In this document: piece after piece, positions 1-7,081 of the stretch
Position numbering within the stretch: the stretch's first letter is position 1
Layout of the letters: the number at the start of each line of letters is the position of its first letter
Origin: Prevotellaceae bacterium
GTDB lineage: Bacteria; Bacteroidota; Bacteroidia; Bacteroidales; Bacteroidaceae
DNA length: 14,006 nt
Assembly: GCA_030523505.1 (NCBI GenBank)
Contig: JAUNIK010000020.1
Location: 1 to 14,006, forward strand
Direction of reading: 5' to 3'
Notes under the pieces: generated by a model
Seen by the model: the letters and a program-made list of their open reading frames with translations, nothing else
Told to the model about the DNA's origin: nothing
Databases searched by the model: none
Translations under genes and position numbers: made by a program

Positions 1-37
1 TTCACACATGTTTACTCAATAATTCAAACACGGGGAT

Positions 38-733
38 TTACTGGTGACCCGTTTTCTCTTCAGAGAAATTGCTTTCCAGAAACAAAGCTGCCAGGTCTGC
101 CATAGGATCGTTCATTCCGGAATATTCCCAGTCGATGAGGAATATCCTACCCTCTTCAGACTTGATAAAATTCTCGGGTACTGCATCATTGTGACAGGCA
201 CACAGGTCAACTCCCATCTCATTGAGTTTATCCTCGAGAGCCATTACCTGCCTACGAATCTCCTTGTTTTTCCCATACATCTTTGCTCCGGCACGGTCAA
301 TAAGGATATCGTATTTCTCAATTTCATAGAATATATTGAAACCATTTCTGAATCTCACTCTCGACCTATGGAGTTTCTTGTATATTTCTGCTATCTGCAA
401 CAGATTATCTGTCTGCTGAATGGTATCCTCGTGGAGTGTCTCGGCATTAGGTATGAACTCTGCCAGTTTCACGCCTGTCTTTGCATTGAAGTAGAGCACC
501 GGAGGATTGATGTTCATCTGACCACTGATAATAGAGTTCTTCTCTTCATTGGCGCGCTCCACCATACCCTCAGCACCAATGCCTGGGATACGAAGCACAT
601 AGGTTGCCCCATCGAGTGCAACCTTATAGTTCATATTGCTCATGCCACCAATTCTCTCGATTGTGGCTGTCGTGACATCCTTGTCAGGAAAAATCTCACG
701 AAGATTGTCCTCTATAACACTTCTTTTCAGCAT
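38..733 (-). CDS. LicA-like choline/ethanolamine kinase, C-terminally short
   Basis: Predicted cytoplasmic kinase that phosphorylates choline, or a related amino-alcohol, with ATP: the first step in making an activated phosphocholine donor. Seen: an N-lobe with GGMSNMNYKV (about residues 29-38) followed by YVLRIPG (45-51); the Brenner-type catalytic motif HNDAVPEN with H181, D183 and N188; and the metal-binding IDWEYSG with D201. These are the LicA/choline kinase hallmarks. The ATG at 731-733 is the natural start because the N-lobe begins directly after it. Length is 231 aa, whereas LicA-type kinases are commonly near 290-300 aa. The usual alpha-helical C-terminal region after the NDPMADLAALFLES helix is missing, and the protein ends in SEEKTGHQ. 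Neither alternative frame restores a family-like tail. It lies 254 nt downstream of the LicC-like gene in the same direction. It could be a functional short form or a decaying gene. Substrate choice (choline or ethanolamine) cannot be decided from sequence. Confidence 0.85.
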   Translation of the reverse strand: MLKRSVIEDNLREIFPDKDVTTATIERIGGMSNMNYKVALDGATYVLRIPGIGAEGMVERANEEKNSIISGQMNINPPVLYFNAKTGVKLAEFIPNAETLHEDTIQQTDNLLQIAEIYKKLHRSRVRFRNGFNIFYEIEKYDILIDRAGAKMYGKNKEIRRQVMALEDKLNEMGVDLCACHNDAVPENFIKSEEGRIFLIDWEYSGMNDPMADLAALFLESNFSEEKTGHQ

Positions 734-756
734 TTGACTATCTTTTTTATTTTTTA

Positions 757-989
757 AGAAGTTAAGAGAAGTTATCGCTTCGCTTAGGAAGTTAAGGGAA
801 GTTAAGGGACGAATGTCTTTTCACTGCCCAATCCTATCTGCGTCAGAAGCTATTGTCCTTTAACTTCTCAGGGAGCAAGGCGACCGGGACTCCGCAAAGC
901 GCCTGAGCACCCGCTCGGCTTTGCCGCTTTCATAGCGAAGCGGAGAAAGAACGGAGCGCAAGAACTTCCCATAACTCCCATTAACTTCT
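757..989. repeat. Candidate MITE-like element with 19-nt imperfect terminal inverted repeats
   Basis: The left end at 757-775 reads AGAAGTTAAGAGAAGTTAT. The reverse complement of 971-989 reads AGAAGTTAATGGGAGTTAT. They match at 16 of 19 positions. Just inside the left end, CGCTTCGCT (776-784) is inverted exactly at 934-942. Between them are several small hairpins: 901-903/917-919 plus 905-908/913-916, 916-919/923-926, and 924-929/938-943. The left end is made of GAAGTTA units at 758, 768, 788 and 798, on a 10-nt spacing. No open reading frame of note lies inside. The right end overlaps the stop codon of the LicC-like gene. No convincing target-site duplication was found; TA on both sides is too short to count. 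It could instead be a cluster of ordinary extragenic repeats. Confidence 0.45.
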
Positions 990-1863
990 ACAAGTGAGCT
1001 TGCGAAACTTGTACTATCTTATTGTTGTCGAACAAAAACATCTCTGTGCCCATTAAAAAGGAAAAGCACATTCCACTGCCATTCATTTTTGCAAAACCAT
1101 GAAGTGCCCCTTCCTCGCAATTCAGTTCCTTTGCTATCTGCTTTATTACCGATGAACGAGTGTTGTTGATATATGATTCATCAAACAGTCGCAACTCATC
1201 GATAGAGTCGAATTCCTCAATGTCGTGCTCCTTGTAACGATGTATCTTCATCTTTGGCAACTGGTTGATGAAGCGGATATAAACATCCTCCCAATAGCCT
1301 TGGCGAGTCTCGTCTTTCTCATACTCTCTGGCAAGTATCTCACGGAACATCCGACTGAAATCCTCTGAGAAATAAACATGGCCAATCATATACCATGCAT
1401 CATGTCCTCCCACAGCAACATCAGTGATGTTGTCATCAGCATCTATCGTGAGACAGTACTCGCCGGTCTGGCCTGTTGCATATAGGGCACTGTAATAACT
1501 CTGAACCGGTTCACCAAGGAACACATTTTCTGGGAAATAGTTGTCGGAAGAACAGATATAGGTGTCGGCTAACTTGCCGAGCACGCGGATAACGGATGAA
1601 GTGTTGTTGTAACGATAGTAATCCTCGTTGAGCACTATGTTCACTCCAAACTTTGCCTTCAGGTAGTCGAACATCTCGGCTTTATAACCCACAACGACGG
1701 TTATATCAGATATGCCAGCCTCCTGAAGTTGACGGATTTGACGCTCAATGAGTATCTCACCCTTTACTTCAAGCAAACCTTTCGGTCTTTCCGCTGAGAG
1801 CGGTACAAACCGCGAGGCTGTTCCTGCTGCCATTATGATGGCATTCCGCTTATTTGACTTCAT
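988..1863 (-). CDS. LicC-like CTP:phosphocholine cytidylyltransferase (NTP transferase domain)
   Basis: Predicted cytoplasmic nucleotidyltransferase that converts phosphocholine (or a similar phospho-alcohol) and CTP to the CDP-activated donor. Seen: the nucleotide-binding signature AIIMAAGTASRF (residues 8-19) with P27-K28, the standard Rossmann pattern ITVVVGYKAE (54-63), the NNTSSV segment (86-91) and CSSDNYF (104-110) with a likely metal-binding D107. Residues 1 to about 230 cover the whole LicC-like domain. Residues 237-283 are an extra tail. That tail resembles the start of a LicA-type kinase N-lobe (SSVIKQIAKELNC, then an F-A-K-M-N-G-S-G-M loop and strand), but it has lost the RIPG-type continuation. 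The gene begins 6 nt after the outer-membrane protein gene, so it is surely co-transcribed with it. The stop codon at 988-990 overlaps the end of a repeat element. Sugar nucleotidyltransferases share the fold, but the LicA and LicD neighbours favour the phosphocholine role. Confidence 0.85.
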   Translation of the reverse strand: MKSNKRNAIIMAAGTASRFVPLSAERPKGLLEVKGEILIERQIRQLQEAGISDITVVVGYKAEMFDYLKAKFGVNIVLNEDYYRYNNTSSVIRVLGKLADTYICSSDNYFPENVFLGEPVQSYYSALYATGQTGEYCLTIDADDNITDVAVGGHDAWYMIGHVYFSEDFSRMFREILAREYEKDETRQGYWEDVYIRFINQLPKMKIHRYKEHDIEEFDSIDELRLFDESYINNTRSSVIKQIAKELNCEEGALHGFAKMNGSGMCFSFLMGTEMFLFDNNKIVQVSQAHL

Positions 1864-1869
1864 TCGTTA

Positions 1870-2607
1870 TCAAAGAGTTAATGATGCCGTAAAATTCACA
1901 AAAGACTTTTTATAGACCGGATTCAGTATGTAAGAACAACTGAGAGGTAGGCTCGTGCCATTCTTGAAAGTGAGGCTATAGGTGTATTTCGCCTCAATGT
2001 TGCACACTCCAAATCCGTGAGCATAACCGTTGTAGCACGACTCATTAAATGCCATGCCACAGGTTGCAGAGATGCGATGGTCGTTGAGGAAATCATACCA
2101 TGTACTGAGTTCTGCGTAGGTAGAATACGCCTGTTCTCCTTCGAGGTTCTTGTCAGCACCGGCAAAGAAATTGCTCAGGGTAAGTGAGGCAGGAATCTTC
2201 TCAGGGGCAATTGTAACGACTCCTTCAAGCCAATGACCGGTAGAGCGGCCCTTGTAGTTGAAATAGTCATCCTCGGCAGTATCTGTGGTAGGATAATAAT
2301 AGTCGTTCACACCAACTGTCAACCATTTCCAGGTATAATTCAATCCATAGTCCACCTCAGCATACTTGCCATTGAGGTTATAGCCACCCATAGCGTAAAC
2401 ATTCAACCCCTTATAGTTGTAGCCGATACTTGGGAAAAGTGTTGGAGCTGCATCTTCCGTCTGCATTTCCATTCCTCTCCAAACATACTTTGTCTGGAGC
2501 GAGAGGCCTAAAGAGAAAGGCGACTCATGGAGCTTGGTCCCCCATCCCTGTGCTCTTGAGGTTGACACCACAGCAAGCACTATTACAACGAGAAGATATT
2601 TTTTCAT
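1870..2607 (-). CDS. Small outer-membrane beta-barrel protein of unknown function
   Basis: No family recognised with confidence. Seen: a signal peptide MKKYLLVVIVLAVVSTSRA with probable signal peptidase I cleavage before QG (residues 19/20). About 225 mature residues follow, with alternating aromatic and polar residues typical of amphipathic beta strands (for example LSLQTKYVWRGMEMQ, YGLNYTWKWLTVGVNDYYYP, TYAELSTWYDF). The repeated short Tyr/Trp-rich strands and the opening SLGLSLQTKYVWRG resemble small TorF/TIGR02001-type putative porins; this is an impression, not a match. The start is taken as ATG at 2605-2607. An upstream GTG at 2611-2613 would only add two residues before the signal peptide. 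It lies between the LicD-like gene (12-nt gap) and the LicC-like gene (6-nt gap). Its place inside a lic-type unit suggests a surface or uptake role linked to the decoration pathway, but that is inference from position only. Confidence 0.7.
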   Translation of the reverse strand: MKKYLLVVIVLAVVSTSRAQGWGTKLHESPFSLGLSLQTKYVWRGMEMQTEDAAPTLFPSIGYNYKGLNVYAMGGYNLNGKYAEVDYGLNYTWKWLTVGVNDYYYPTTDTAEDDYFNYKGRSTGHWLEGVVTIAPEKIPASLTLSNFFAGADKNLEGEQAYSTYAELSTWYDFLNDHRISATCGMAFNESCYNGYAHGFGVCNIEAKYTYSLTFKNGTSLPLSCSYILNPVYKKSFVNFTASLTL

Positions 2608-2619
2608 TAACACCTTATT

Positions 2620-3480
2620 TTATTTACTAACAGAACCTTCGCCCTCTCCGAAGATTTCATCTACGAAAGTTACGCGATGGATATTCCTCTTTATGGTTTC
2701 CTCTGAAGGCAGTTTACGCCAATCGCCATACAATCCTGTCAGATATCTGTCGACATCATGTGGTACTGGGAATTCAACACCTTCGAACACAGCAGTAGAG
2801 AGAGGCAGAATGGCATCCTTATGGAATGTATATTTTGCCCAACCCATACCCAATGTATAGTGGTATTCGCCTTTTGGATTGATAAGGCCGACAACACGAA
2901 ATACCGGATTTATGACACAGAGGCAAAGCCACTGTACCAATCGGGTGAGTGAGTGGCGCAACCATCCGATTTTGACATACGACGAAAGATGAACAAGGTT
3001 CTTATATATTACACCTGTTACAAAAGCAGAGAAATGGGATGTCTTTTCCAGAACGAAAATATCGATATAGTTGCCTGCCCAGCGATACCAATCTCTGCGG
3101 CGGTCTCTTGAATGTTCCTGTCCATCGCGCTTGCGGAACTTATCGAAACATCTCACATATTCTATATCGGTCTTTCTTGAATGCAAGACATACGTGTCGC
3201 TCTGCAGATTGCTGAGAATCTTTTCCAGTTTCTTGTAGTCTTCCCTGAACATCTCGATGTCCACATCATCATCCCATGGAACAAACCCGTTGTGGCGCAC
3301 AGCACCAAGACAAGTGCCACTGCTCAACCACCATCGTATATTGTGCTCATTACAGATGTCAGCAAGGGCCTTGAGTATCTCCACAAGTTCCATCTGGTGT
3401 TCCCTGATGCCCGAACCATCAGGATTATATTTCTGCCTTAATTCAGCAGCTTGTTCTTCTGTAAAATATTTTGTTTCCAT
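2620..3480 (-). CDS. LicD family phosphotransferase
   Basis: Predicted transferase that moves phosphocholine (or another phospho-ligand) from a CDP-activated donor onto a sugar of a cell-surface glycan. Seen: the LicD signature, with WWLSSGTCLGAVRHNGFVPW (residues 50-69) followed by DDDVDIEM, in which D70, D71, D72 and D74 form the likely metal-binding cluster of the nucleotidyltransferase fold. The N-terminal helix before it (REHQMELVEILKALADICNEH) is also typical of the family. At 286 aa it has usual LicD length. It has no signal peptide, so it should act in the cytoplasm or at the inner face of the membrane. Start ATG is at 3478-3480. It follows the GT2-like gene after 22 nt. LicD proteins with other substrates exist, so the donor is inferred from the LicC- and LicA-like genes downstream. 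Confidence 0.9.
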   Translation of the reverse strand: METKYFTEEQAAELRQKYNPDGSGIREHQMELVEILKALADICNEHNIRWWLSSGTCLGAVRHNGFVPWDDDVDIEMFREDYKKLEKILSNLQSDTYVLHSRKTDIEYVRCFDKFRKRDGQEHSRDRRRDWYRWAGNYIDIFVLEKTSHFSAFVTGVIYKNLVHLSSYVKIGWLRHSLTRLVQWLCLCVINPVFRVVGLINPKGEYHYTLGMGWAKYTFHKDAILPLSTAVFEGVEFPVPHDVDRYLTGLYGDWRKLPSEETIKRNIHRVTFVDEIFGEGEGSVSK

Positions 3481-3502
3481 AATTTGTCTTCGTATTTTAT
3501 AA

Positions 3503-4291
3503 TTAAGGTAGTCCTATCTTCTTTCTCACTTCTGGGAAGTGCTCGCATATTGCATTGAACGCCTTCACATTTCTATCAACACCTCGTTTGAAATTAAGCC
3601 TTTTCAACGACAGTTCGCCCGGTTTACCAACACCACGCGGCTTATTTTTGCCAAATGGCACAGGAATAACCGGATATCCGTTGGCTACTGCTGCAGCCCA
3701 GAACCATATATCATCGGTACTTGGAGCAATCTGAGTGAACAAAGCCTCATCAATCATATCGGCTTTCAATGAATGAGGAGGATAAAGCACACCTGCAACA
3801 CCAGTCTGAAGAGTCATGTAACTGATATGGATACGCTTGAAAAGGAAATGATACCATCGGTATTTTTTCCATTTCTTGTAAGGCTTTCCAATCGCAATGT
3901 GCTTAGCACGATGCGCGATAATCGCATCCGGGTACTGTTCATACATAGCAAGCAGATCGCGAAGCATATTCTTATGATAATCCACATCATCATCAACAGT
4001 TACGATGATTGCCTCTGGGAAATCGCGGAGAGCCGGAACCAGCTTGCGATAGGAACGGATATCGTTGTCGTAGTTTCTTATCTCAAAGATAGGACATTCT
4101 TTCTCAAGTGCCAACAGGCTTTCCGGCATGTCGTTCTCTCCAAACTGCGCCATTGTTACATATAGCACAAGTTTGTCGGGCTGTACCGAGCCTTGCAGAA
4201 TAGAGCGAAGGGCCTTTTCTGCATAAACTATTGCCTGAGGGAAGGAAGTCATTGAAACGACTACCTGTGGTTTGCTGTTGTTATATGTCAT
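3503..4291 (-). CDS. Glycosyltransferase, GT-A fold, GT2-like
   Basis: Predicted cytoplasmic glycosyltransferase for a surface glycan. Seen: an N-terminal VVVSMTSFPQ strand and turn (residues 10-19), a repeated SILQGSVQPDKLVLYV pattern (30-45) as in GT2-type folds, a DDDVDY metal-binding motif (D100-D102) after VTV, and a later acidic STDDIWFWAAAVANG segment, which in this type of protein sits where the catalytic acid is expected. Length is 262 aa with no signal peptide and no clear transmembrane helix. The start ATG at 4289-4291 lies 2 nt after the stop codon of the GT92-type gene, which implies translational coupling. The sugar and the linkage cannot be read from the sequence. The family label is less certain than the general class. 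Confidence 0.82.
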   Translation of the reverse strand: MTYNNSKPQVVVSMTSFPQAIVYAEKALRSILQGSVQPDKLVLYVTMAQFGENDMPESLLALEKECPIFEIRNYDNDIRSYRKLVPALRDFPEAIIVTVDDDVDYHKNMLRDLLAMYEQYPDAIIAHRAKHIAIGKPYKKWKKYRWYHFLFKRIHISYMTLQTGVAGVLYPPHSLKADMIDEALFTQIAPSTDDIWFWAAAVANGYPVIPVPFGKNKPRGVGKPGELSLKRLNFKRGVDRNVKAFNAICEHFPEVRKKIGLP

Positions 4292-4293
4292 TA

Positions 4294-5172
4294 TTACTCT
4301 TTGATATCATTAAGATCATAGCGTGTAAAATAGTCCATTGGCACTGTCTTCTGTGTACCGCTGGCACGACCGCGCATCTGCTTTTCGAGGAACTCGGCAA
4401 ATGAACGCACAGCATAATGATTTATACGGATGACATCCTGCTGTGGAACACGCTCACGGAAATTTCTTGTTATCGGCTGTCCGTGGGAATCAGCGTTAGC
4501 ATATCCCGACATTCGTGCCACCTCATGACAGCCAATCATGCCATAAACCCTTCGTGGGTTGACGATGCTCTTGACATGACGGTTGAGGATATGTTCCGGC
4601 AGAGAGTGATGATGGAATCTGTCCATTACTCCTCCTGGCAGTTTTTCCTTTTGTCCTCCACTACCATAGCAGAGCCAGTTGATTTCGACTGCAGCGAACG
4701 ATTCAAATCGTTTCAGGAAAGCGGGAACGGATTCATCCTGCATTGGAACTATGAACTCATCAAGGTCGATGAAAGCAATCCAGCGGGTGTCAAAACGATG
4801 GCGGGCAAGACAGTCATCGTAGGCTGCCAACTGCATTCTATAGCCAGGCCAGTCAATATACTCCACTACTCCCGACTGGATATATGGTGCGAGTACTTCC
4901 TTTGTCTCGTCAGTACTTTCGTTGTCGTAGATATAGAACTTGTCAACACCTTGCGACAAATGCCATTCTACCCACTCTTTGAAATACGGTCCTTCATTTT
5001 TAGCAATGGCACATACTGCCAGGTTGCACTCCGGCGTAGTGTGGTCGTGCTTGATCTGCTGTTTCAGTTTTACAGCATTGACCAAACCAAACCTCAAGAG
5101 TCCCCTCCAACGGTTTCTTGTCATCTTGTGGGGTATCACTCCCGCTATTATTTCAGCCAGTACCTTATGCAT
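4294..5172 (-). CDS. Glycosyltransferase family 92 protein (DUF23 type)
   Basis: Predicted glycosyltransferase acting on a surface polysaccharide or LPS glycan. Seen: the GT92 core CAIAKNEGPYFKEWVEWHL (residues 54-72), GVDKFYIYDNESTDET (75-90), and the metal-binding DLD in FIDLDEFIVP (D136, D138) after RW-I-A. These appear in the order and spacing known for the family, which was first described in eukaryotes and is frequent in bacterial glycan loci. The N-terminal IPHKMTRNRWRGLLRFG stretch (residues 13-29) is a basic leader seen in several Bacteroidetes glycan transferases. Length is 292 aa. Start ATG at 5170-5172 follows the Stealth gene by 4 nt. A Cys/His-containing stretch near residues 205-220 (the YGMIGCHEVARM segment) may help shape the active site. 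The sugar substrate is unknown. Confidence 0.88.
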   Translation of the reverse strand: MHKVLAEIIAGVIPHKMTRNRWRGLLRFGLVNAVKLKQQIKHDHTTPECNLAVCAIAKNEGPYFKEWVEWHLSQGVDKFYIYDNESTDETKEVLAPYIQSGVVEYIDWPGYRMQLAAYDDCLARHRFDTRWIAFIDLDEFIVPMQDESVPAFLKRFESFAAVEINWLCYGSGGQKEKLPGGVMDRFHHHSLPEHILNRHVKSIVNPRRVYGMIGCHEVARMSGYANADSHGQPITRNFRERVPQQDVIRINHYAVRSFAEFLEKQMRGRASGTQKTVPMDYFTRYDLNDIKE

Positions 5173-5176
5173 AGAA

Positions 5177-6169
5177 TTATTTCTCGAAACTTGATTTTTC
5201 CGGCAGTATGCTCAGGAAGGCATTGTTGATGTCTTCCATCACCTGCTCGTAATTGCGCATATGCACATTGTCGTTGAGACAAATGAGCGAATACGACTGG
5301 TCGTGTATAGCCTTAACAGCCTTTTTTGCCTTTATCATCAACGGGAACATCTTGGTATCCTTATATGTATTATATGGTTCGAAGTTACCTTCGCATATCT
5401 GCCATATACGGAACAGTTCCGGTGTGTAGTCGGTCTCTGCACGGAATCTGTTTGAAGATGTCGCCGTCAGTTCTTTTTCCACTGCGCCCCACACATGTTC
5501 GAAGGTTTCCTTCTGATAAGGTTGGGCATTATGTGGAACACGCAGAGTGATGAACTTGTTGTAATATTTCAACAAATAGTTCCAGCGGGCCTTTGAACCA
5601 TAGCTCTTATCGAACCATTTTTCGTGCCAACGCGCCATCACTTCCTTCTTGCTGAAATGCTGGTTGATGAGGCGGATATTGTTCTTTATTCTGACATACC
5701 ACTGCGACCACGATGGATTGTATGTGAAGACAGCAATATCGCGAGGCAAACCATTAAGGAAGAAACGCTCTGGCTGGATATGGTTTATGATATAGAAATC
5801 ATCATTGAAATAGACGAAATGCTCTGCCAATCCGGATATTCTGTACATATATCGCTCAATAACAACCGAATTGTAGGTTGGCAGGAACTCTTCCGGAATG
5901 AAGTCTTTATGATTGACAAGGTGAATCTTTGGATTGTTCTCGTCGAGCCATTCTGGTTTCTGGCCACTGGTTACAAAATGTATTGTTCTCACCCATGGGG
6001 CGAACTTTTCCACCCCACGAAACCAGTACTTCAGAAAACCATAATCTCTGAAGCGTGCTTTTGAAACACCGTTCTTTGTGTTATTTTTATCTTTTGAGTA
6101 TTTCGAGAATTCGCTTTGCCACTTTGGGTCGTCCATGTCAACCCAGGTAATCACAAAATCTATGTCCAT
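5177..6169 (-). CDS. Stealth family protein, sugar-1-phosphate transferase
   Basis: Predicted hexose-1-phosphate transferase that makes phosphodiester links in a surface polysaccharide. Seen: conserved region CR1 at the N terminus (IDFVITWVDMDDPKW, residues 3-17); CR2 from about R39 to Y126, including RFRDYGFLKYWFRGVE, the HFVTSGQKPEWL segment and the FVYFNDDFYI signature with N122, D123 and D124; a CR3-like HNAQPYQKETFEHVW stretch near residue 220; and a CR4-like C-terminal end, ICLNDN ... ILPEKSSFE. All four Stealth regions are therefore present in order. Length is 330 aa, normal for bacterial members of the group that contains capsule polymerases such as SacB and CpsY. Start ATG at 6167-6169 matches CR1 exactly. 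It lies 24 nt after the acyltransferase gene. Whether it polymerises or adds single residues is not visible. Confidence 0.92.
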   Translation of the reverse strand: MDIDFVITWVDMDDPKWQSEFSKYSKDKNNTKNGVSKARFRDYGFLKYWFRGVEKFAPWVRTIHFVTSGQKPEWLDENNPKIHLVNHKDFIPEEFLPTYNSVVIERYMYRISGLAEHFVYFNDDFYIINHIQPERFFLNGLPRDIAVFTYNPSWSQWYVRIKNNIRLINQHFSKKEVMARWHEKWFDKSYGSKARWNYLLKYYNKFITLRVPHNAQPYQKETFEHVWGAVEKELTATSSNRFRAETDYTPELFRIWQICEGNFEPYNTYKDTKMFPLMIKAKKAVKAIHDQSYSLICLNDNVHMRNYEQVMEDINNAFLSILPEKSSFEK

Positions 6170-6193
6170 ACTGTAGTCTTATTTAATAAATGT

Positions 6194-7063
6194 CTACTCA
6201 CGCGCGTACTTGAAACGATTGTGAGTCCACAGATAACATTCCGGTTGCTGCCTGATCTCCTCTTCCAAACGGCGGAAATAGAGGTCGGTAAGTTCATAGT
6301 CAGGCAGAGATGTGGCATCCTCATGAAGCGATGACACCCGCATCTCATAGTACCCTCGCTTAACGCGATGGACACTTACGAAGAATGGCGCATAGTCATA
6401 ATGCTTCGTCATCTTCTCCGGACCTACAATGACCGGCACATCATGATTGAGGAATGTGACATAATGCTTGATGTCACGCCTCTTCGGCGACTGGTCAGCA
6501 ATAAGCGCCATAAGGAAAGGTTTACCTTCATTAGCCATATTATTGACGAAACGGGCTGTCTTGCGCATTTCCACACAAACATTCTTTCCCATACGTTCCC
6601 GCATGTGTTTCATCAAACGGTCCATATCACCATTGACGAGTGCATGGTAAACCTGCACACAGATGGCATTATCATCAAACCACAATCCTGCAGATGTCAT
6701 CCATTCCCAGTTTCCGAAATGCCCAATGAAAGCAGTGATATTCTTGCCTTGGCGGAACTTTGCGTTCACCTCCTCGGAATTAACAAATACCATGCGTTTG
6801 CGGATTTCTTCACGTGAGATAGAGACCAACTTGATGCACTCCAGAATCAAGTCCATAAAATAGTGATAGAATCGTTTCTCAATCCGGATTATCTCATCCG
6901 GATTTTTATCGGGAAACGATTCTGTCAGATTCTTACGGACAACCTTCCGACGATAACGTATTACATAGTACAAGAGATAGTACATCAGGTCTGACAAGAC
7001 ATACATCACCCTAAAAGGTATATATGACAGGCCCTTGACTATGAAATGTAATAGATAATACAT
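6194..7063 (-). CDS. LpxL/HtrB-type lipid A acyltransferase
   Basis: Predicted inner-membrane acyltransferase that adds a secondary acyl chain to lipid A. Seen: a hydrophobic, membrane-associated N-terminal region (residues 1-36), the LpxL-type RKNLTESFP motif (43-51), the catalytic HFGNWE motif of the HX4(D/E) class with H115 and E120, a GKP-type region and DQSPKR, and a C-terminal LWTHNRFK, which corresponds to the conserved end of LpxL/LpxM proteins. Length is 289 aa, normal for the family. Start ATG is at 7061-7063, 18 nt after the gltX stop codon, so the two are very likely co-transcribed. The acyl donor and position on lipid A cannot be assigned from sequence. Its presence at the head of the glycan genes ties the downstream genes to LPS rather than to a free capsule, but this is inference. 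Confidence 0.9.
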   Translation of the reverse strand: MYYLLHFIVKGLSYIPFRVMYVLSDLMYYLLYYVIRYRRKVVRKNLTESFPDKNPDEIIRIEKRFYHYFMDLILECIKLVSISREEIRKRMVFVNSEEVNAKFRQGKNITAFIGHFGNWEWMTSAGLWFDDNAICVQVYHALVNGDMDRLMKHMRERMGKNVCVEMRKTARFVNNMANEGKPFLMALIADQSPKRRDIKHYVTFLNHDVPVIVGPEKMTKHYDYAPFFVSVHRVKRGYYEMRVSSLHEDATSLPDYELTDLYFRRLEEEIRQQPECYLWTHNRFKYARE

Positions 7064-7081
7064 TACCAGAAAGTTCTTTGT

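Noticed and set aside
1..60. Frameshift that would restore the LicA C terminus
   Set aside because: Both other frames after the SEEK region reach stop codons within about 15 codons and do not resemble the family's tail.
38..733. Phase-variable tetranucleotide repeat in licA, as in Haemophilus
   Set aside because: No tetranucleotide tandem repeat is present in or near the start of this gene.
44..757. 237-codon open frame on the plus strand opposite the LicA-like gene
   Set aside because: It mirrors the real minus-strand kinase. Its translation has no recognisable motif, and the opposite strand carries a full set of kinase residues.
757..804. GAAGTTA repeats as a CRISPR array
   Set aside because: The units are 7-10 nt with no spacers of CRISPR length and no cas genes nearby.
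2608..2613. GTG start for the outer-membrane protein
   Set aside because: The ATG two codons later gives a canonical signal peptide start (MKK).
4417..5229. 270-codon plus-strand open frame across the GT92 gene
   Set aside because: Antisense shadow of a gene with clear GT92 motifs; it also runs into the Stealth gene end.
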